DNA of 64,000 bases from Apus apus (Eukaryota > Chordata > Aves > Apodiformes > Apodidae): the NCBI RefSeq assembly GCF_020740795.1, contig NC_067286.1, positions 33,318,003 through 33,382,002 on the forward strand, written 5' to 3'. A program made the translations under genes and the position numbers. This document shows, piece by piece, positions 53,901-63,076 of this stretch (position 1 is its first letter; every line of letters begins with the position of its first letter). The notes under the pieces were generated by a model, which made no database searches, had not been told where the DNA came from, and saw only the letters and a program-made list of their open reading frames with translations.

Positions 53901-55743
53901 TAAAGTTTATCAGGTCATGCATAGTTTTTTGAGTTATAAAAACCTTCATTTCAATGTAACAACTTATATTTTTATTTCTTTGCCTCACCTCTTTTCTGTT
54001 TAAATTTACAGTACATGCAAGACAGCCCATCTCCCAACTGGAAAAGGATTGGGATCACTCTCAACTTGTCATTACCAGAGATGAATGCCAAATCTCAGTC
54101 CTTTATGCCTGAAATTCAAAGTGCTGACCATGCTGGCAAAATAGTTAATAACTAATCCATTAGGCCTTCTTGGACCTACCTATCCTACAGAAAACAAGCA
54201 GAACATGATAAGGAAAGAGAAGCAACACGTTTGCCACTTGAATTCCAGGTTGCCACTAAAAGTAGAAAAAGAAAATTAACTCCATGATATAAGGTTTTTC
54301 TATATTTACAAGATTATGTAACAGAGAATTCCAGTGGTCTCTAATTCAACAATTCAGAACTTAACACCACAGGTAGCATATAGACATTTTATTGCAATGT
54401 ACATACACATTCACAGCTCTTTATTAACTTCCCTTTGTATAAAAAAAAACACAACAAAACACCTAGATCCATATGCTTGATATTGACAAGGGGGAAGAAA
54501 CTAATTCTGACCTTACCCTTGCTCTCTCCCTTTCCAAACAGCCCAACTCCAGTATCTGTTTTTACAGCTTCTTTGGCATATATTGACCTAGGGTTATCAC
54601 AGCGTTTTGTAATATCTTTTCAGCAAAGGAAACAGCCTTACAGAAAGCTCATTCTGAGAATGCTCAGTTCTGTGCCATATGAGCTGCACAGGCATCTTGC
54701 TTAGGACATGAAAGAGACTACTTCCATGCTCTACAAATTAGATCCTGCCAGATAATAAATGCTTTGAAGTGGATTTCAATGCTGTATAAACTAGCATATG
54801 TATTTAAAAAAAAAAAAAAAAAAAAAAAAAATTAGAGTCCTTAGACAGAAAGCACACTTTCCCTCCAACAAATTCAAAGCAGATATTTAAGATAAAGGAC
54901 AGATTTCATTCCTCAGAGCACAAGCAAATCAAGGCCAAATCTGCCTATCTGAAAACACCCATCATTGCTTCTTATACTGAGAAACCCTGCAAATAAAACC
55001 CTCCAAACCAAAAAGTAAAGAAGTAAAATAAAATACATAAATCTTCTAGAAAAAAATATAGTATCTATTTATTCCAACACATATTACAATTACTAAGAGT
55101 TAAATTCCATAGCTGGTGACATTAAGCACAGTAAAGTCTAAACGCTCTTGTACAGATCAGGGGCATGCATCAGTACCTCCAAAACATGCGGGTTTGAGAT
55201 ATGACCAGAGCACATCCACAACAAGAGAAACACATTCCCTTTCACCAGCGGCTCAGCCTTGCAGCACTGAGTTCCCAAACGGGCGAGGGGAATTCAGCCC
55301 CGCTGAACCATTCTCTTACTAAATCACAACACGGCTGTCCCGACGACCACCGCTGAGGAAAAGGGGGAAACCCCAACTTTGCCCACTGCAGGGATTCAGA
55401 CGCTGCCCCCCGAGGGGAGGTGACGCCCCGCCAGGGCCAGCAGGACCAACAGACAAGGCCACCGATGCCACTCGGCTGTCACCGGCCAGGCCGGGGCCAG
55501 CAGACCAGCTCCCGGACCTCCGCACTTCGCTCCCTCGCGGCAGCCGCCGTGCTTCCCCACCCCGCCAACGACCCCCCCGGTCCGTGATCGCCGCGGCGCC
55601 ACCGCCTCCCTTACCTCCGCGGCCGCCGCTCCCGGCTGCTTGGCCGGAGCCAAGCAGCTCCCGCTCTTCACCTTAATCCCGTAAGAGGCGCGGAGCTCCT
55701 CCAGCACCGCCAGCCGCACCAGCTTTCGCCTCTGCTCCGCCAT
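43398..55743 (-). CDS. ARHGAP11A: ARHGAP11A: Rho GTPase-activating protein 11A, 12 coding exons
   Basis: ARHGAP11A stimulates GTP hydrolysis by RhoA and is expressed in cycling cells, with roles in cytokinesis and neural progenitors. The exons, listed separately, join into 3084 nt (1027 residues); human is about 1023. All splice sites are GT/AG and all phases agree. The start ATG (55741-55743) has G at -3 and +4, a strong Kozak context. The RhoGAP fold covers about residues 44-240, with arginine finger Arg87 in EGLFRKSG, Lys122/Arg126 in [12 protein letters not shown] and the Asn pair in [10 protein letters not shown] (193-201). A basic KKRR at 341-344 and RRSKR in exon 9 are likely nuclear-localisation signals. 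The long C-terminal half is Ser/Thr-rich and low in predicted fold, but keeps the conserved blocks [13 protein letters not shown] (818-830) and [17 protein letters not shown] (about 845-861), and ends PVDL as in human. The catalytic residues are intact, so this is a functional, single-copy ortholog. Confidence 0.97.
45391..45538 (-). CDS. ARHGAP11A: ARHGAP11A coding exon 11
   Basis: 148 nt. The acceptor is TTTGTTCAAG and the donor AAAG|GTAAAT. It encodes [12 protein letters not shown] and [14 protein letters not shown], matching human LANQQSL and LLFSPDVDEKLPKK. Confidence 0.94.
45539..46331 (-). other. ARHGAP11A: ARHGAP11A intron 10, with LTR remnant
   Basis: 793 bp, of which roughly 350 bp (45825-46175) is an LTR-like insertion in the plus orientation, antisense to the gene. 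The exons on both sides are intact. Confidence 0.75.
45825..46175 (+). mobile_element. Solo LTR remnant of an avian endogenous retrovirus
   Basis: Begins TGTTGTGGGTTGACACCAGC, a typical avian ERV LTR edge. It continues with a purine-rich stretch and a later block TTTATTGCCAAGCATAATAT ... GGTCAGATGTCCCAGCTGTG that resembles the U3/R part of a common bird LTR family. The middle is shorter than usual and the 3' edge is vague. No retroviral coding sequence is attached. The family name cannot be assigned without a repeat library. Confidence 0.6.
46332..46440 (-). CDS. ARHGAP11A: ARHGAP11A coding exon 10
   Basis: 109 nt. The acceptor is CTCCTGCCAG and the donor GAAATG|GTAAGT. It encodes [17 protein letters not shown] and [18 protein letters not shown], a well-conserved block. 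Confidence 0.95.
46743..46878 (-). CDS. ARHGAP11A: ARHGAP11A coding exon 9
   Basis: 136 nt. The acceptor is ATTTCTGTAG and the donor TACAG|GTAATT. It encodes a Ser-rich segment followed by the basic [12 protein letters not shown], matching RRSKRIAGKK of human. Confidence 0.93.
46879..48635 (-). other. ARHGAP11A: ARHGAP11A intron 8, with CR1 insertion
   Basis: 1.76 kb. About 500 bp is a CR1 3' end; the rest is AT-rich with no other recognisable feature. Confidence 0.8.
47816..48331 (+). mobile_element. CR1 LINE, 5'-truncated, about 500 bp
   Basis: Carries more of the CR1 ORF2 end and 3' UTR than the other copies: CACATCTGGAGTATTGTGTC, CCAGTTCTGGGCTCCCC, GAAAGGCTGAGAGATCTGGG, AACATGAGGAAAAGCTT, and a 3' end TTCCAACCCCTGTGATTCTA followed by TGATTCT. 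It lies in ARHGAP11A intron 8 in the antisense orientation. Confidence 0.95.
48636..48809 (-). CDS. ARHGAP11A: ARHGAP11A coding exon 8 (basic NLS-like region)
   Basis: 174 nt. The acceptor is TTTTTGTAG and the donor TCAG|GTATGT. It encodes [12 protein letters not shown], then [12 protein letters not shown] and [10 protein letters not shown], all alignable to human. Confidence 0.95.
49376..49450 (-). CDS. ARHGAP11A: ARHGAP11A coding exon 7
   Basis: 75 nt. The acceptor is TGCATTTCAG. It encodes [20 protein letters not shown], matching the conserved SGALNKFK segment of the human protein. The donor GTAGGT again has a second GT 4 nt further on. Confidence 0.93.
49451..51153 (-). other. ARHGAP11A: ARHGAP11A intron 6
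   Basis: 1.7 kb, AT-rich. No repeat family or additional exon is recognised. Confidence 0.75.
51154..51300 (-). CDS. ARHGAP11A: ARHGAP11A coding exon 6
   Basis: 147 nt, separated from exon 5 by an intron of only 95 bp. The acceptor is ACTAATTCAG. It encodes [15 protein letters not shown] and ends with KKRRHRSVG. The donor is GTAGGT, with a second GT 4 nt downstream (GTATGT). Only the first keeps the frame into exon 7. Confidence 0.93.
51396..51556 (-). CDS. ARHGAP11A: ARHGAP11A coding exon 5 (end of RhoGAP domain)
   Basis: 161 nt. The acceptor is CTTGTTAAG and the donor ATTG|GTAAGA. It encodes [17 protein letters not shown] and [17 protein letters not shown]. This is the exon that is truncated by a new splice donor in the human-specific paralog ARHGAP11B; here it is full length. 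Confidence 0.96.
52042..52292 (-). CDS. ARHGAP11A: ARHGAP11A coding exon 4 (RhoGAP core)
   Basis: 251 nt. The acceptor is ACAATTGCAG and the donor CTAAG|GTTGGT. It encodes the RhoGAP core including [20 protein letters not shown] and [13 protein letters not shown]. Confidence 0.96.
52814..52910 (-). CDS. ARHGAP11A: ARHGAP11A coding exon 3 (arginine finger)
   Basis: 97 nt. The acceptor is CTTTCCTCAG and the donor AAAG|GTATGC. It carries [15 protein letters not shown] with the catalytic arginine finger Arg87. Confidence 0.96.
52996..53030. repeat. Compound (CA)n-(TA)n microsatellite
   Basis: A short (AC)n run (52996-53006) passes into an uninterrupted AT/TA run (53008-53030) inside ARHGAP11A intron 2. 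A likely length polymorphism. Confidence 0.9.
53258..53328 (-). CDS. ARHGAP11A: ARHGAP11A coding exon 2
   Basis: 71 nt. The acceptor is TATTTTAG and the donor CGAG|GTAAAT. It encodes [20 protein letters not shown], the start of the RhoGAP domain. Confidence 0.94.
53329..55614 (-). other. ARHGAP11A: ARHGAP11A intron 1
   Basis: 2.3 kb. The CpG-rich first 250 bp give way to AT-rich sequence with an uninterrupted A26 run at 54806-54831. No further exon is seen. Confidence 0.8.
54806..54831. repeat. A26 homopolymer
   Basis: An uninterrupted run of 26 A. No retrogene body is recognisable on its 5' side, so it is left as a simple repeat. Confidence 0.9.
55615..55743 (-). CDS. ARHGAP11A: ARHGAP11A coding exon 1
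   Basis: 43 codons from [19 protein letters not shown] to the donor GAG|GTAAGG, phase 0. The segment [10 protein letters not shown] matches the human N-terminus; the Ala/Pro-rich tail is divergent. The exon lies inside the CpG island. Confidence 0.93.
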
Positions 55744-55870
55744 CCCGGCACCCACCGTCGCCTCCCGCACCCCTCAGACACCGCCCGGCCCCATCGCTCC
55801 CGCCCCCCACAACCGCCCGGCTCAAACCCAGCGCCCTGCCCGGCCGCGCCTCTCATTGGGCCGCTTGCCG

Positions 55871-55876
55871 TTCGAA
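55871..55876. promoter_or_regulatory. CHR-like element TTCGAA
   Basis: The palindromic TTCGAA, about 130 bp upstream of the ARHGAP11A ATG, fits the CHR consensus TTYGAA and lies 13 bp from a CCAAT box. Function is inferred. Confidence 0.45.
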
Positions 55877-56220
55877 ATCAGGACCCGGCCGCCCAACGGC
55901 CACCCCGGGCTGTCCCGGCGGTGCCTGCTTCTTGCGCCACCTCCCAGCCTCCCTCGGCTCCCAAAGCCCTGCGCGCCGCTTCCGGGCGATGGCGCTGGCT
56001 ACCTAAGGGTCCTCCCGGCCGGCCGCGGGTGCGCGGCGGCTGCTGCGGGGCTGGGGGGGTGGCCGAGCGCGGCAGGGCCTGCCCGGGCCTGCCCGGCCTC
56101 TGGGCAGGGGGAGACAAAGCGAGACCGCGGCCGGGATAGAGGCGCAGGCGAAGCAAACAGGAGGGCTCTCAAACGCCGCAACATCGCATTTCCTTCCCCC
56201 CGCCCCCGGCGAAGTTCAGG

Positions 56221-59200
56221 CCAGTGTCACCACGTTTGGGGTTGGTGGATTGTTTGAAGAGACATTTAAAATAGTGAAACCACCACTGTTTTGTAAATAA
56301 ACTGAATTATTCGCGGAGGAATAAGCACACGATGGCAACCTTGGTTGTAATGATGGTGTCTCCTGGAACAGTAAAAACATTCACCATCTTCCCATGTGCT
56401 TTGGCTAGTGATGTTAATTTCTCCCGCATTAGCTTTGGTCTCTGCAGATCCATCTGAGATGATTCATCATTTTCGGTGGACAAAATCACAGTTTACAATT
56501 TAAGTGGCAGTTAAACCATTAGCACCAGATTTGTTTGTATTTTCTAAATCATGTGTTTTCACGCTTCTTCGCCTGAAGGGTCATTTGGGGTTTTGCACTG
56601 TTACATGCAGACCTCAATATTTTTGTTTATTCATTTCTGTTCCAAAGGCTTCAAGTGTAAGTAACTGTCAAATTAATGAAATGCAATCTTTCTGTGTAGA
56701 GTCAGAAATCAGTGCTGTAGCAAAAATAAGCTTTCCACTTTTTCCTTTATATGTATTGTGTACTAGTTGTAAGTGATTCTTGCTTTACTGACAGAAGGGG
56801 AACAGTACAAAGCATAAACACAATGATAATACCAACCACGTTATAGTGCTTAAACACCTATAGACACTAGAGAATAAAACAAAATACAGAAAAAAACAAA
56901 ACCACCACCACCAAAAATCCCAGAAAGTTTTGTGGAAAAAAGACCTATCAGCAACAATTAATAGTAGATTAGACATGAATTTTCTTAAGTAAAACCCCAG
57001 GATTTTGATTATGGACATCAAAATCATGTTATTGAGCAAAAGTAATATTCCTCTAGTATTATTATCTGTCCTGGCATTTAAATTTTATGAGGAGACAAGA
57101 TTCAAAAACGTAAAATAGCACCGATGAAAAAAGTAAAAGTGAAGGAATAAAATAAATAGGTATAATGGAATTCAGTTTAACCAATCTCTAGACAACTTAG
57201 TTTTTTTTAGTAATAATGAATTACACAAGAGGGAGCTGTGATCTCATAAATATTTTCCAACTTTCCGTGTCAAATATTTTCCATTCAGTATTCACATAAA
57301 AACACTTGATGATAGTGGTGCTGTATTTTTTCTCCAAAAAGCTATGGAGGTCATCTTTCTGCATTTTGCAGAATGTATTTAAAGCCACTACTTAATTTGT
57401 CAAAAACATTTGTCAAATATTTTAATATCCTTTAGGTGACCATTTTAACCCAGTTTTGCTTTATTTACAAGTAGATACTGAGGCAGAAAAATTACTTTGC
57501 AAATAAGAACTAGGCATCTAATTTTGGAACCAGTTGTAGCATCCCATCTCAAATCTATTACACTCTTTCAAAACTGAGAAAAAGTAAACAGCTCTTTGGC
57601 TACTTTTTCCTCCCCACAAAATTGTCTAAGAATTGACATGCCACACTTCTGGCATTTTAAATAATTCAGTCTTCAGTGGCTATGGGTGAAATCCCATCCT
57701 GAATAAATTAAGTGGCTAACTTTTGCCATCAGGAGAGGCAGGCATACACTCCTTTCCACATCCAATGTGTAATACACAAATATATTTGTACACACACAGA
57801 AACTCTTTCATCCTATCTATATATAGGTATATATTTACATTTTGGGAGAAAAAGCCCTGTTATTAGCACAGTGAATTTTGGAAGCTACTCCAGAAAGGAG
57901 ATGTTTAAATGAGAAATCAAATGTTTAGTAATAGTCTCATTTCAGTAACCATTCAGAACAGTCAGTGGTTAAACCAACTAGAAACTCAGGCAGAGGAAGC
58001 AGAAGCAAGCTACTCCAACAAGCAGAGTAGCATCATGAGGAGTACAGAAAACAGGGCTCCCAAGTAGCCCTTCCTGAACAAATCCAGAACTCCATAGGAA
58101 AGAATGTAAATATCCCTCATTCTGGCAATACAAGGGCTGGTTTTGCCTTAATGCTATTCAACCGAACCAGCTGCAGGCAGCAAGATGATAAGGGCAGATC
58201 ACGGAAAAGAAAAATTATGGGGGCAGAAAGCCAGACCATACCATCCAAGAGAAACTGCGACAAGTAGCTGTACAAGAGATGTTTACACACTGATGTTCTC
58301 AGTGTCTGACTACTAGTACAGTTTATTCTGAACATCGTTACTCATTCTTGTCTCTTCCTGGCTTTCTCTCCTAATGAACAAGTATTTACTACAATTCCCA
58401 GTTGTGCTGCTCAGCCTGTATTTACATTAGTTATGTCCCTTTTCCATCTCCCACTCCCTCTGTTGCTTTTTTTTCTAAACAGTTTTGTCCAGGACTGAAA
58501 GTGATGGGGGGGGGGAGGGGGGAGAAATCTGTCTCATGCAACAGTGTCCCTACTTGTAACCATCCAGAGCTGTGTCTGAAACAAAACAATCTGGATATTC
58601 TGCATACCTTCAAAATTTAAGAGTTATTATATCCCCTACCTCTGCGAGTAGCCTGATGAAAACTAACTCCAGATCAAGAAAATAGTAAGGAAGAGGATTT
58701 AAAGTGTATTTGAAGTAAGAAAACTTCAGAAAGAGTGACTTCCAAACTGACATTCAACATGAGTTTCCTCTCAACCACGGATTCAAGCTATTCTAGTTAA
58801 CTCACCAATTACATGGTTTACATATTTGGTCTCAGCTTACTGTCTTGTCACTTCAGGTTTTTTAAGAGACTATTGCAGGAAAATAGATATGACAATCTTA
58901 AAGCCTTAGTATCAATTGTATAAATTGTTAACAGAGTTTGTTCCATATACAGATTTCTTGGGGACAGATTGTGAAAACCAACTCATTCAAGTTTGAATAT
59001 TCCACAGTAAGAATCAGCACCATTTTGTCTGAAATATACTGCAACCTGATTTCATAAAAAGTAGTTACTGATCTTCTTTACATTTATTAGTACTGTCATC
59101 AAGTGTTTGTAAGGAAATTTTGGGAAAGCTCCTGGAGAACAGCAGTATACAGGATACCTTTCCTCCCTTTACGCTTCAAGACCAAATATTTGAAGGAATG

Positions 59201-61159
59201 GAGGAAGTGCCATATGAAGGAAAAGATACCTGCATCTCTAATTTATGTAGATGAAATAGATTTCATAGTGTAGATTTCATAGATAGATTTTTTGTAGATT
59301 TCATAGGCAGATTCTAACATATGTAATTAGGATCTTGAGGTAGTGACTAAACTTCCATGCTTATTGCACTGAGGAAGCATCTAGCTATTTTTCTTGAGGG
59401 TTGGAGACAGTACTCCTGATACCTTCAAATGCTAATTAGGATAAATCAATCGACTGTGAACAGATTTTGAGTTCACATCTGGAACTCTGCTAGAAAACAA
59501 AGAATCAGGATATGACTGAGCATTCAAAAGAACACGGGTGCCCAGAAAGAACAGAGTCAAAAGAGAAAGGCAGGTGTTGCATTCTCCAGTTTAAATAAGA
59601 TTTATTCAACAGAAATCTGAAAGGTAAAAGGAGGCTAAAGCTAAATAGAGAAGTTGATGATGCATATTTTCACTTTAACATACATGTATGACAACTGAGA
59701 ATTTAGAGGAGGACCCAAGTAGCAAAACACATGCAAAAGCTCAGGAAACATTTCCCAGCAATCAAGCCACTGTCCTGAGAAGTATGTTTTTGTTTAACAA
59801 TACTAGAAAGAAATGTAGAAGTTTTAGTTGTTCTACCAATAGTAGCCTTCAGTAGATAGAAAAGGAGTCAGTGTTTTGTTGATGTCCCAGTCAATATTGG
59901 TAATTCAGGATAAATAGCCTCAGGGTGGATAATCTTTTACCCCCATTTAATTTTCCAAGTGCTCCATTTCTTAGAGAAGATTCTTACAGCAGTCTTGTTT
60001 CTATTCAGGACAACAATTCTATGTTCAGGTTTTTAGTTTCAAAATATACAAATTAAAAAACAGTTTGAAATCCTGGTGTGATAAATTATTTAAGAACAAT
60101 TTAAAATAGTTTCTAACATTTGGTTTGGATTTTTTTGTGTGGTTTGGGGTTTTGTTGTTGTTGTTGTTTTTGTTTTGTTCTGTGTTGCCTTTATTTTTTT
60201 TGGGGGGTGGACACGAATGGGGGTTATCTTTCATACCCAGTATTTTTTATTTCAGACTTGAAAAAGAGCCTGAGTGCCTAGTTGGTCTTACAAGAGATAC
60301 CTATAAATCTGGTCTAAAGATATAGGTAGAATAATGACAGTTCCCCTCCTACTAGTGTACATAAATGCTTTTGTTTGTTTATATCCTGCAGAGATACAAG
60401 CTTATTTGGAAATGTGAGTCTTTGCTGCTGCATCAGCAAAGATTGCAGACTTCCCCAGCAAGTTCTCAAGGCACCTATTGCAAGTCTGCTTGTCCTCTAA
60501 AGGCAGGCACAACAACAGCTTCTTCAGTATCATGCAAGGTCTTCAGGGTAGAGCAACATGGTAATTACTTCCCTTTCACAGGAGAAGAAAAAAAAAAAAA
60601 AAAAAAAAAAAAAGGAAAGAAGGATGTAGTACCATAGATTTAATGCTGCTATCAGGCAAAAAAACTCACAAACCCAAAACAACAAACCCCCCTATAATAC
60701 TTGCCTCTAAAAAAGTCTGAATCAAGGGTCTAGGCACTTAGAAGCACTTAGGGTCAAGGCACTTAGAAGAAAGAAAAACATCTCTTCCTCTTAAATTCTC
60801 ACCCTCCACTTCCTTTTAAAATTCTACTTAACATGAGCACATCCCTTTCATGAACTTCCTGGTAAGTAAAGGCAAAATTGATTTTTTTTCATCAATTGGC
60901 TCCCCTAATATGATGTGAAGCCAAGAACTTAGGGATAATACTCAGGTAATAGGAATTTTCATTTGCTTTCCTCAACTCTTTGTAAGTAGAGCCTGCAATT
61001 AGAGGAATATGGAATGTTTCTGGTAGGATACTTTAATTTTGAAATAAAAAGTAGTTAATTCATCAAAGGGTTGGAAATTTTATATCCAAGGCAAAATCTG
61101 AATTTTTTAAAACTGTGTCAAGAATTCAGTTTTTCTGGTAACTACTGTTTTGGAATATA
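56221..61159. other. Gene-free region upstream of ARHGAP11A
   Basis: AT-rich DNA with no protein-like reading frame. It contains a G-rich run near 58506-58522, TTG-rich DNA near 60130-60180, A26 at 60588-60613 and a small local repeat of TAGATTTCATAG near 59257-59306. No mobile-element family was recognised in this part. Confidence 0.7.
60588..60613. repeat. A26 homopolymer
   Basis: An uninterrupted run of 26 A in intergenic DNA. No recognisable retroposed body precedes it. Confidence 0.9.
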
Positions 61160-62202
61160 ATGGTGTGACGCTGACTTGAGCTGTAAGGGAAGCAGGTGCC
61201 CACCAAGCTGCTCTATCACTCCCCTCTAATGAAAGGCTTGCGGGTCAAGATATGGTCAGTGAGAGATCACTCACTGGTTACTGTCACAAGCAAAACAGAC
61301 TCAACTCTGGAAAATTAATGTATTACCCATGAAATCAGAATTGGGTAATAAGAAGTAAACCCAAAATTTAAAAAACATTTGCCCAGTTCCTTCCTTCTTC
61401 CTGGGCTCAACTTCACTCTTGATTTCTCTTCCTCTCTCCAAGTAGCACAGGGGAATGGGGGTTGCGGTCAGTTCATCATACATTGTCTCTGCCGCTCCTT
61501 CCTCCTCACACCCTTCCCTTGCTCCAGCATGGAGCCCCTCCCACAGGAGACAATCCTCCACAGACTTCTCCAGCATGGGTCCTTCCCACAGGCTGCAGTT
61601 CTTCACAAACTGCTCCAGAGTGGGTCCCTTCCATGGGGTGCAGTCCTTCAGGAACAGACTACTCCAGCGTAAGGCCCCCCTGGGGTCACAAGTCCTGCCA
61701 GCAAACCTGCTCTAAGCATGAGTTCTTGCCAGGAGCCTGCTCCAACCTCAGCTCTTTGCAGGGTCACAGCCTCCTGCAGGCATCCACCTGCTCTCCTCCA
61801 TGAGCTTCAGGTGGATATCTGCTCCACCTCCATAGGCTGCAGGGAGACAGCCTGCCTCACCATGGTCTTCACCATACGGGGGAATCTCTGCTCCAGTGTC
61901 TGGAGTGTCTCTTCCTCCTCCTTCACTGACCTTGGTGTCTGCAGTGTTGTTTTTCTCACATATTGTCAGTCCTCTCTCCAGCTAAAATGGCTCGGGTTTT
62001 TTTCCCCCCCCCCTTCTTAAATATGTTGTGCCTGAGGTGCTGCCACCATCACTGACAGGCTTGGACTTGGCCAGTGGTGGGTGTGTCTTGAAGCCAGCTG
62101 GCATTGGCTGTATGGAACATGGGGGAAGCTTCTCACAGCTTCTCAGAGAAGCCACTCTTGTAGCCCTCCACTACTAAAACCTTGCCAGGCAAACCCAATA
62201 TA
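61160..62202 (-). mobile_element. Solo LTR (about 1 kb) of an avian endogenous retrovirus
   Basis: Read on the minus strand, the element starts at a TATATTGGGTTTGCCTGGCA edge (a decayed TG terminus). It continues through GAAGCTTCCCCCATGTTCC, a TATA-like CATATTTAAGAAGG, a G-run/A-run, and a long GC-richer body. It ends near GGTGGGCACCTGCTTCCC ... CAGCGTCACACCA. This layout matches a 1-kb LTR family common in bird genomes. No primer-binding site, gag, pol or env sequence follows, so it is a solo LTR. The open frames within it, on both strands, are by-products of an internal repeat. Exact family and boundaries need a repeat library. Confidence 0.75.
61525..61790 (-). repeat. Imperfect ~45-bp tandem array inside the LTR
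   Basis: On the plus strand, phrases of the type CTGCTCCAGCATGGGTCCC-then-CACAGGCTGCAGTCCTTC recur five to six times with a period of roughly 40-50 bp. This keeps several frames open on both strands and produces protein-like but repetitive translations. Confidence 0.6.
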
Positions 62203-62771
62203 GGTTTCTTTTATGAAGAAATATGGTTTTGATCCAGTGAAGTAATCATTCTGAGGATGCATTACTGAGGCAACACATTCTGAATTAATGGGTAATAAGA
62301 CTTCCTTGGAAGGAAATAAAAGACTGGTCTTCAAACTGGTATAGCTCTATATATGAAAAGGAAATTAAGATTCCTCTTGTACTACTTTAGATTTATAGAA
62401 TGCTTGAGAAGTGCTTCATAAAGTACATTTAAGACTCAGCTCATCATCTGAAATCCTCAGACAACTTGAACTACAAAGACAGTGACTTGGATAGACTCCT
62501 CGGCAAAAGTTAGATGGGATGCTAAGCATCATGTCTTGTGTCACACAACTTGTCAAAAGTATTTCAGAAAGATAAGATCTTTGTTTATCTTTGTTATCTT
62601 AGCAATTTGTTATCATATCCTGACAGTAGTGACTCAGAGGCAAAATGCCTTATTTATTTATTTACTTATGGCAATGCAGATTATATCATAGAGTTTAAAG
62701 TCAGAAAATACTCTTAGATTGTCAACTCTGACTTCTTTTATATCACAATCCAACAATTCATGTGCTAATCA
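62203..62771. other. Intergenic DNA between LTR and CR1
   Basis: AT-rich and unremarkable. Nothing is seen on either strand. Confidence 0.7.
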
Positions 62772-63076
62772 GTCATGCCCTGTGATAGGATGAGGATGTG
62801 ACAGATGCAAGCTAGAGCACAGGAAGTTCCACCTCAACATAAGGAAGAACTTATTTACTGTAAGGGTTACAGAGTACTGGAACAGGCTCCCCAGAGAGGC
62901 TGTGGAATCTCTTGAAAGTCTAGAGACTTCCAAGATGCATGCAGATGTGTTTCTGTGTGACCTGCCCTAGATTCTGTGGTGGTCCTGTTCTGGCAGGAGG
63001 GTTGGACTCGAGGATCTTCAGAGGTCCCTTCCAACCTCTAACATTCTGTGATTCTGTGATTCTGTGAATCTGTGAT
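62772..63076 (+). mobile_element. CR1 LINE, 5'-truncated 3' end
   Basis: The usual CR1 3' sequence: GCCCTGTGATAGGATGAGG, CACAGGAAGTTCCACCTCAA, GGAACAGGCTCCCCAGAGAG, CTTCAGAGGTCCCTTCCAAC. It ends in an expanded run of ATTCTGTG octamers (about four copies, the last imperfect), the diagnostic CR1 terminus. Confidence 0.93.

Larger units (their letters stand above)
55380..56220 (-). promoter_or_regulatory. ARHGAP11A: CpG island and promoter of ARHGAP11A
   Basis: Very GC- and CpG-rich DNA that covers exon 1 and extends about 480 bp upstream of the ATG. Upstream of the start are a CHR-type TTCGAA (55871-55876), a minus-strand CCAAT box (55858-55854) and an ETS-like CTTCCGGG (55979-55986). CHR plus CCAAT elements are the usual signature of late cell-cycle (DREAM/MMB) promoters, which fits the known G2/M expression of ARHGAP11A. 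The transcription start itself is not seen. A divergent transcript on the plus strand is possible but not supported by any ORF. Confidence 0.8.

Noticed and set aside
54806..54831. Poly-A run as the tail of a processed pseudogene
   Set aside because: No recognisable coding sequence or flanking target-site duplication next to it.
55856..56257. Plus-strand 133-codon frame starting in the ARHGAP11A CpG island (possible divergent gene)
   Set aside because: The GC-rich composition explains the open frame, and no family similarity is seen. A divergent non-coding transcript remains possible.
56307..56489. Minus-strand 60-codon frame just outside the ARHGAP11A CpG island
   Set aside because: The translation looks somewhat protein-like, but it starts at GTG, matches nothing I recognise and has no clear splice partner. 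Could be tested for conservation.
61301..61803. Open frames on both strands at 61.3-61.8 kb
   Set aside because: Explained by the repeat array of the LTR. They do not resemble retroviral or host proteins.
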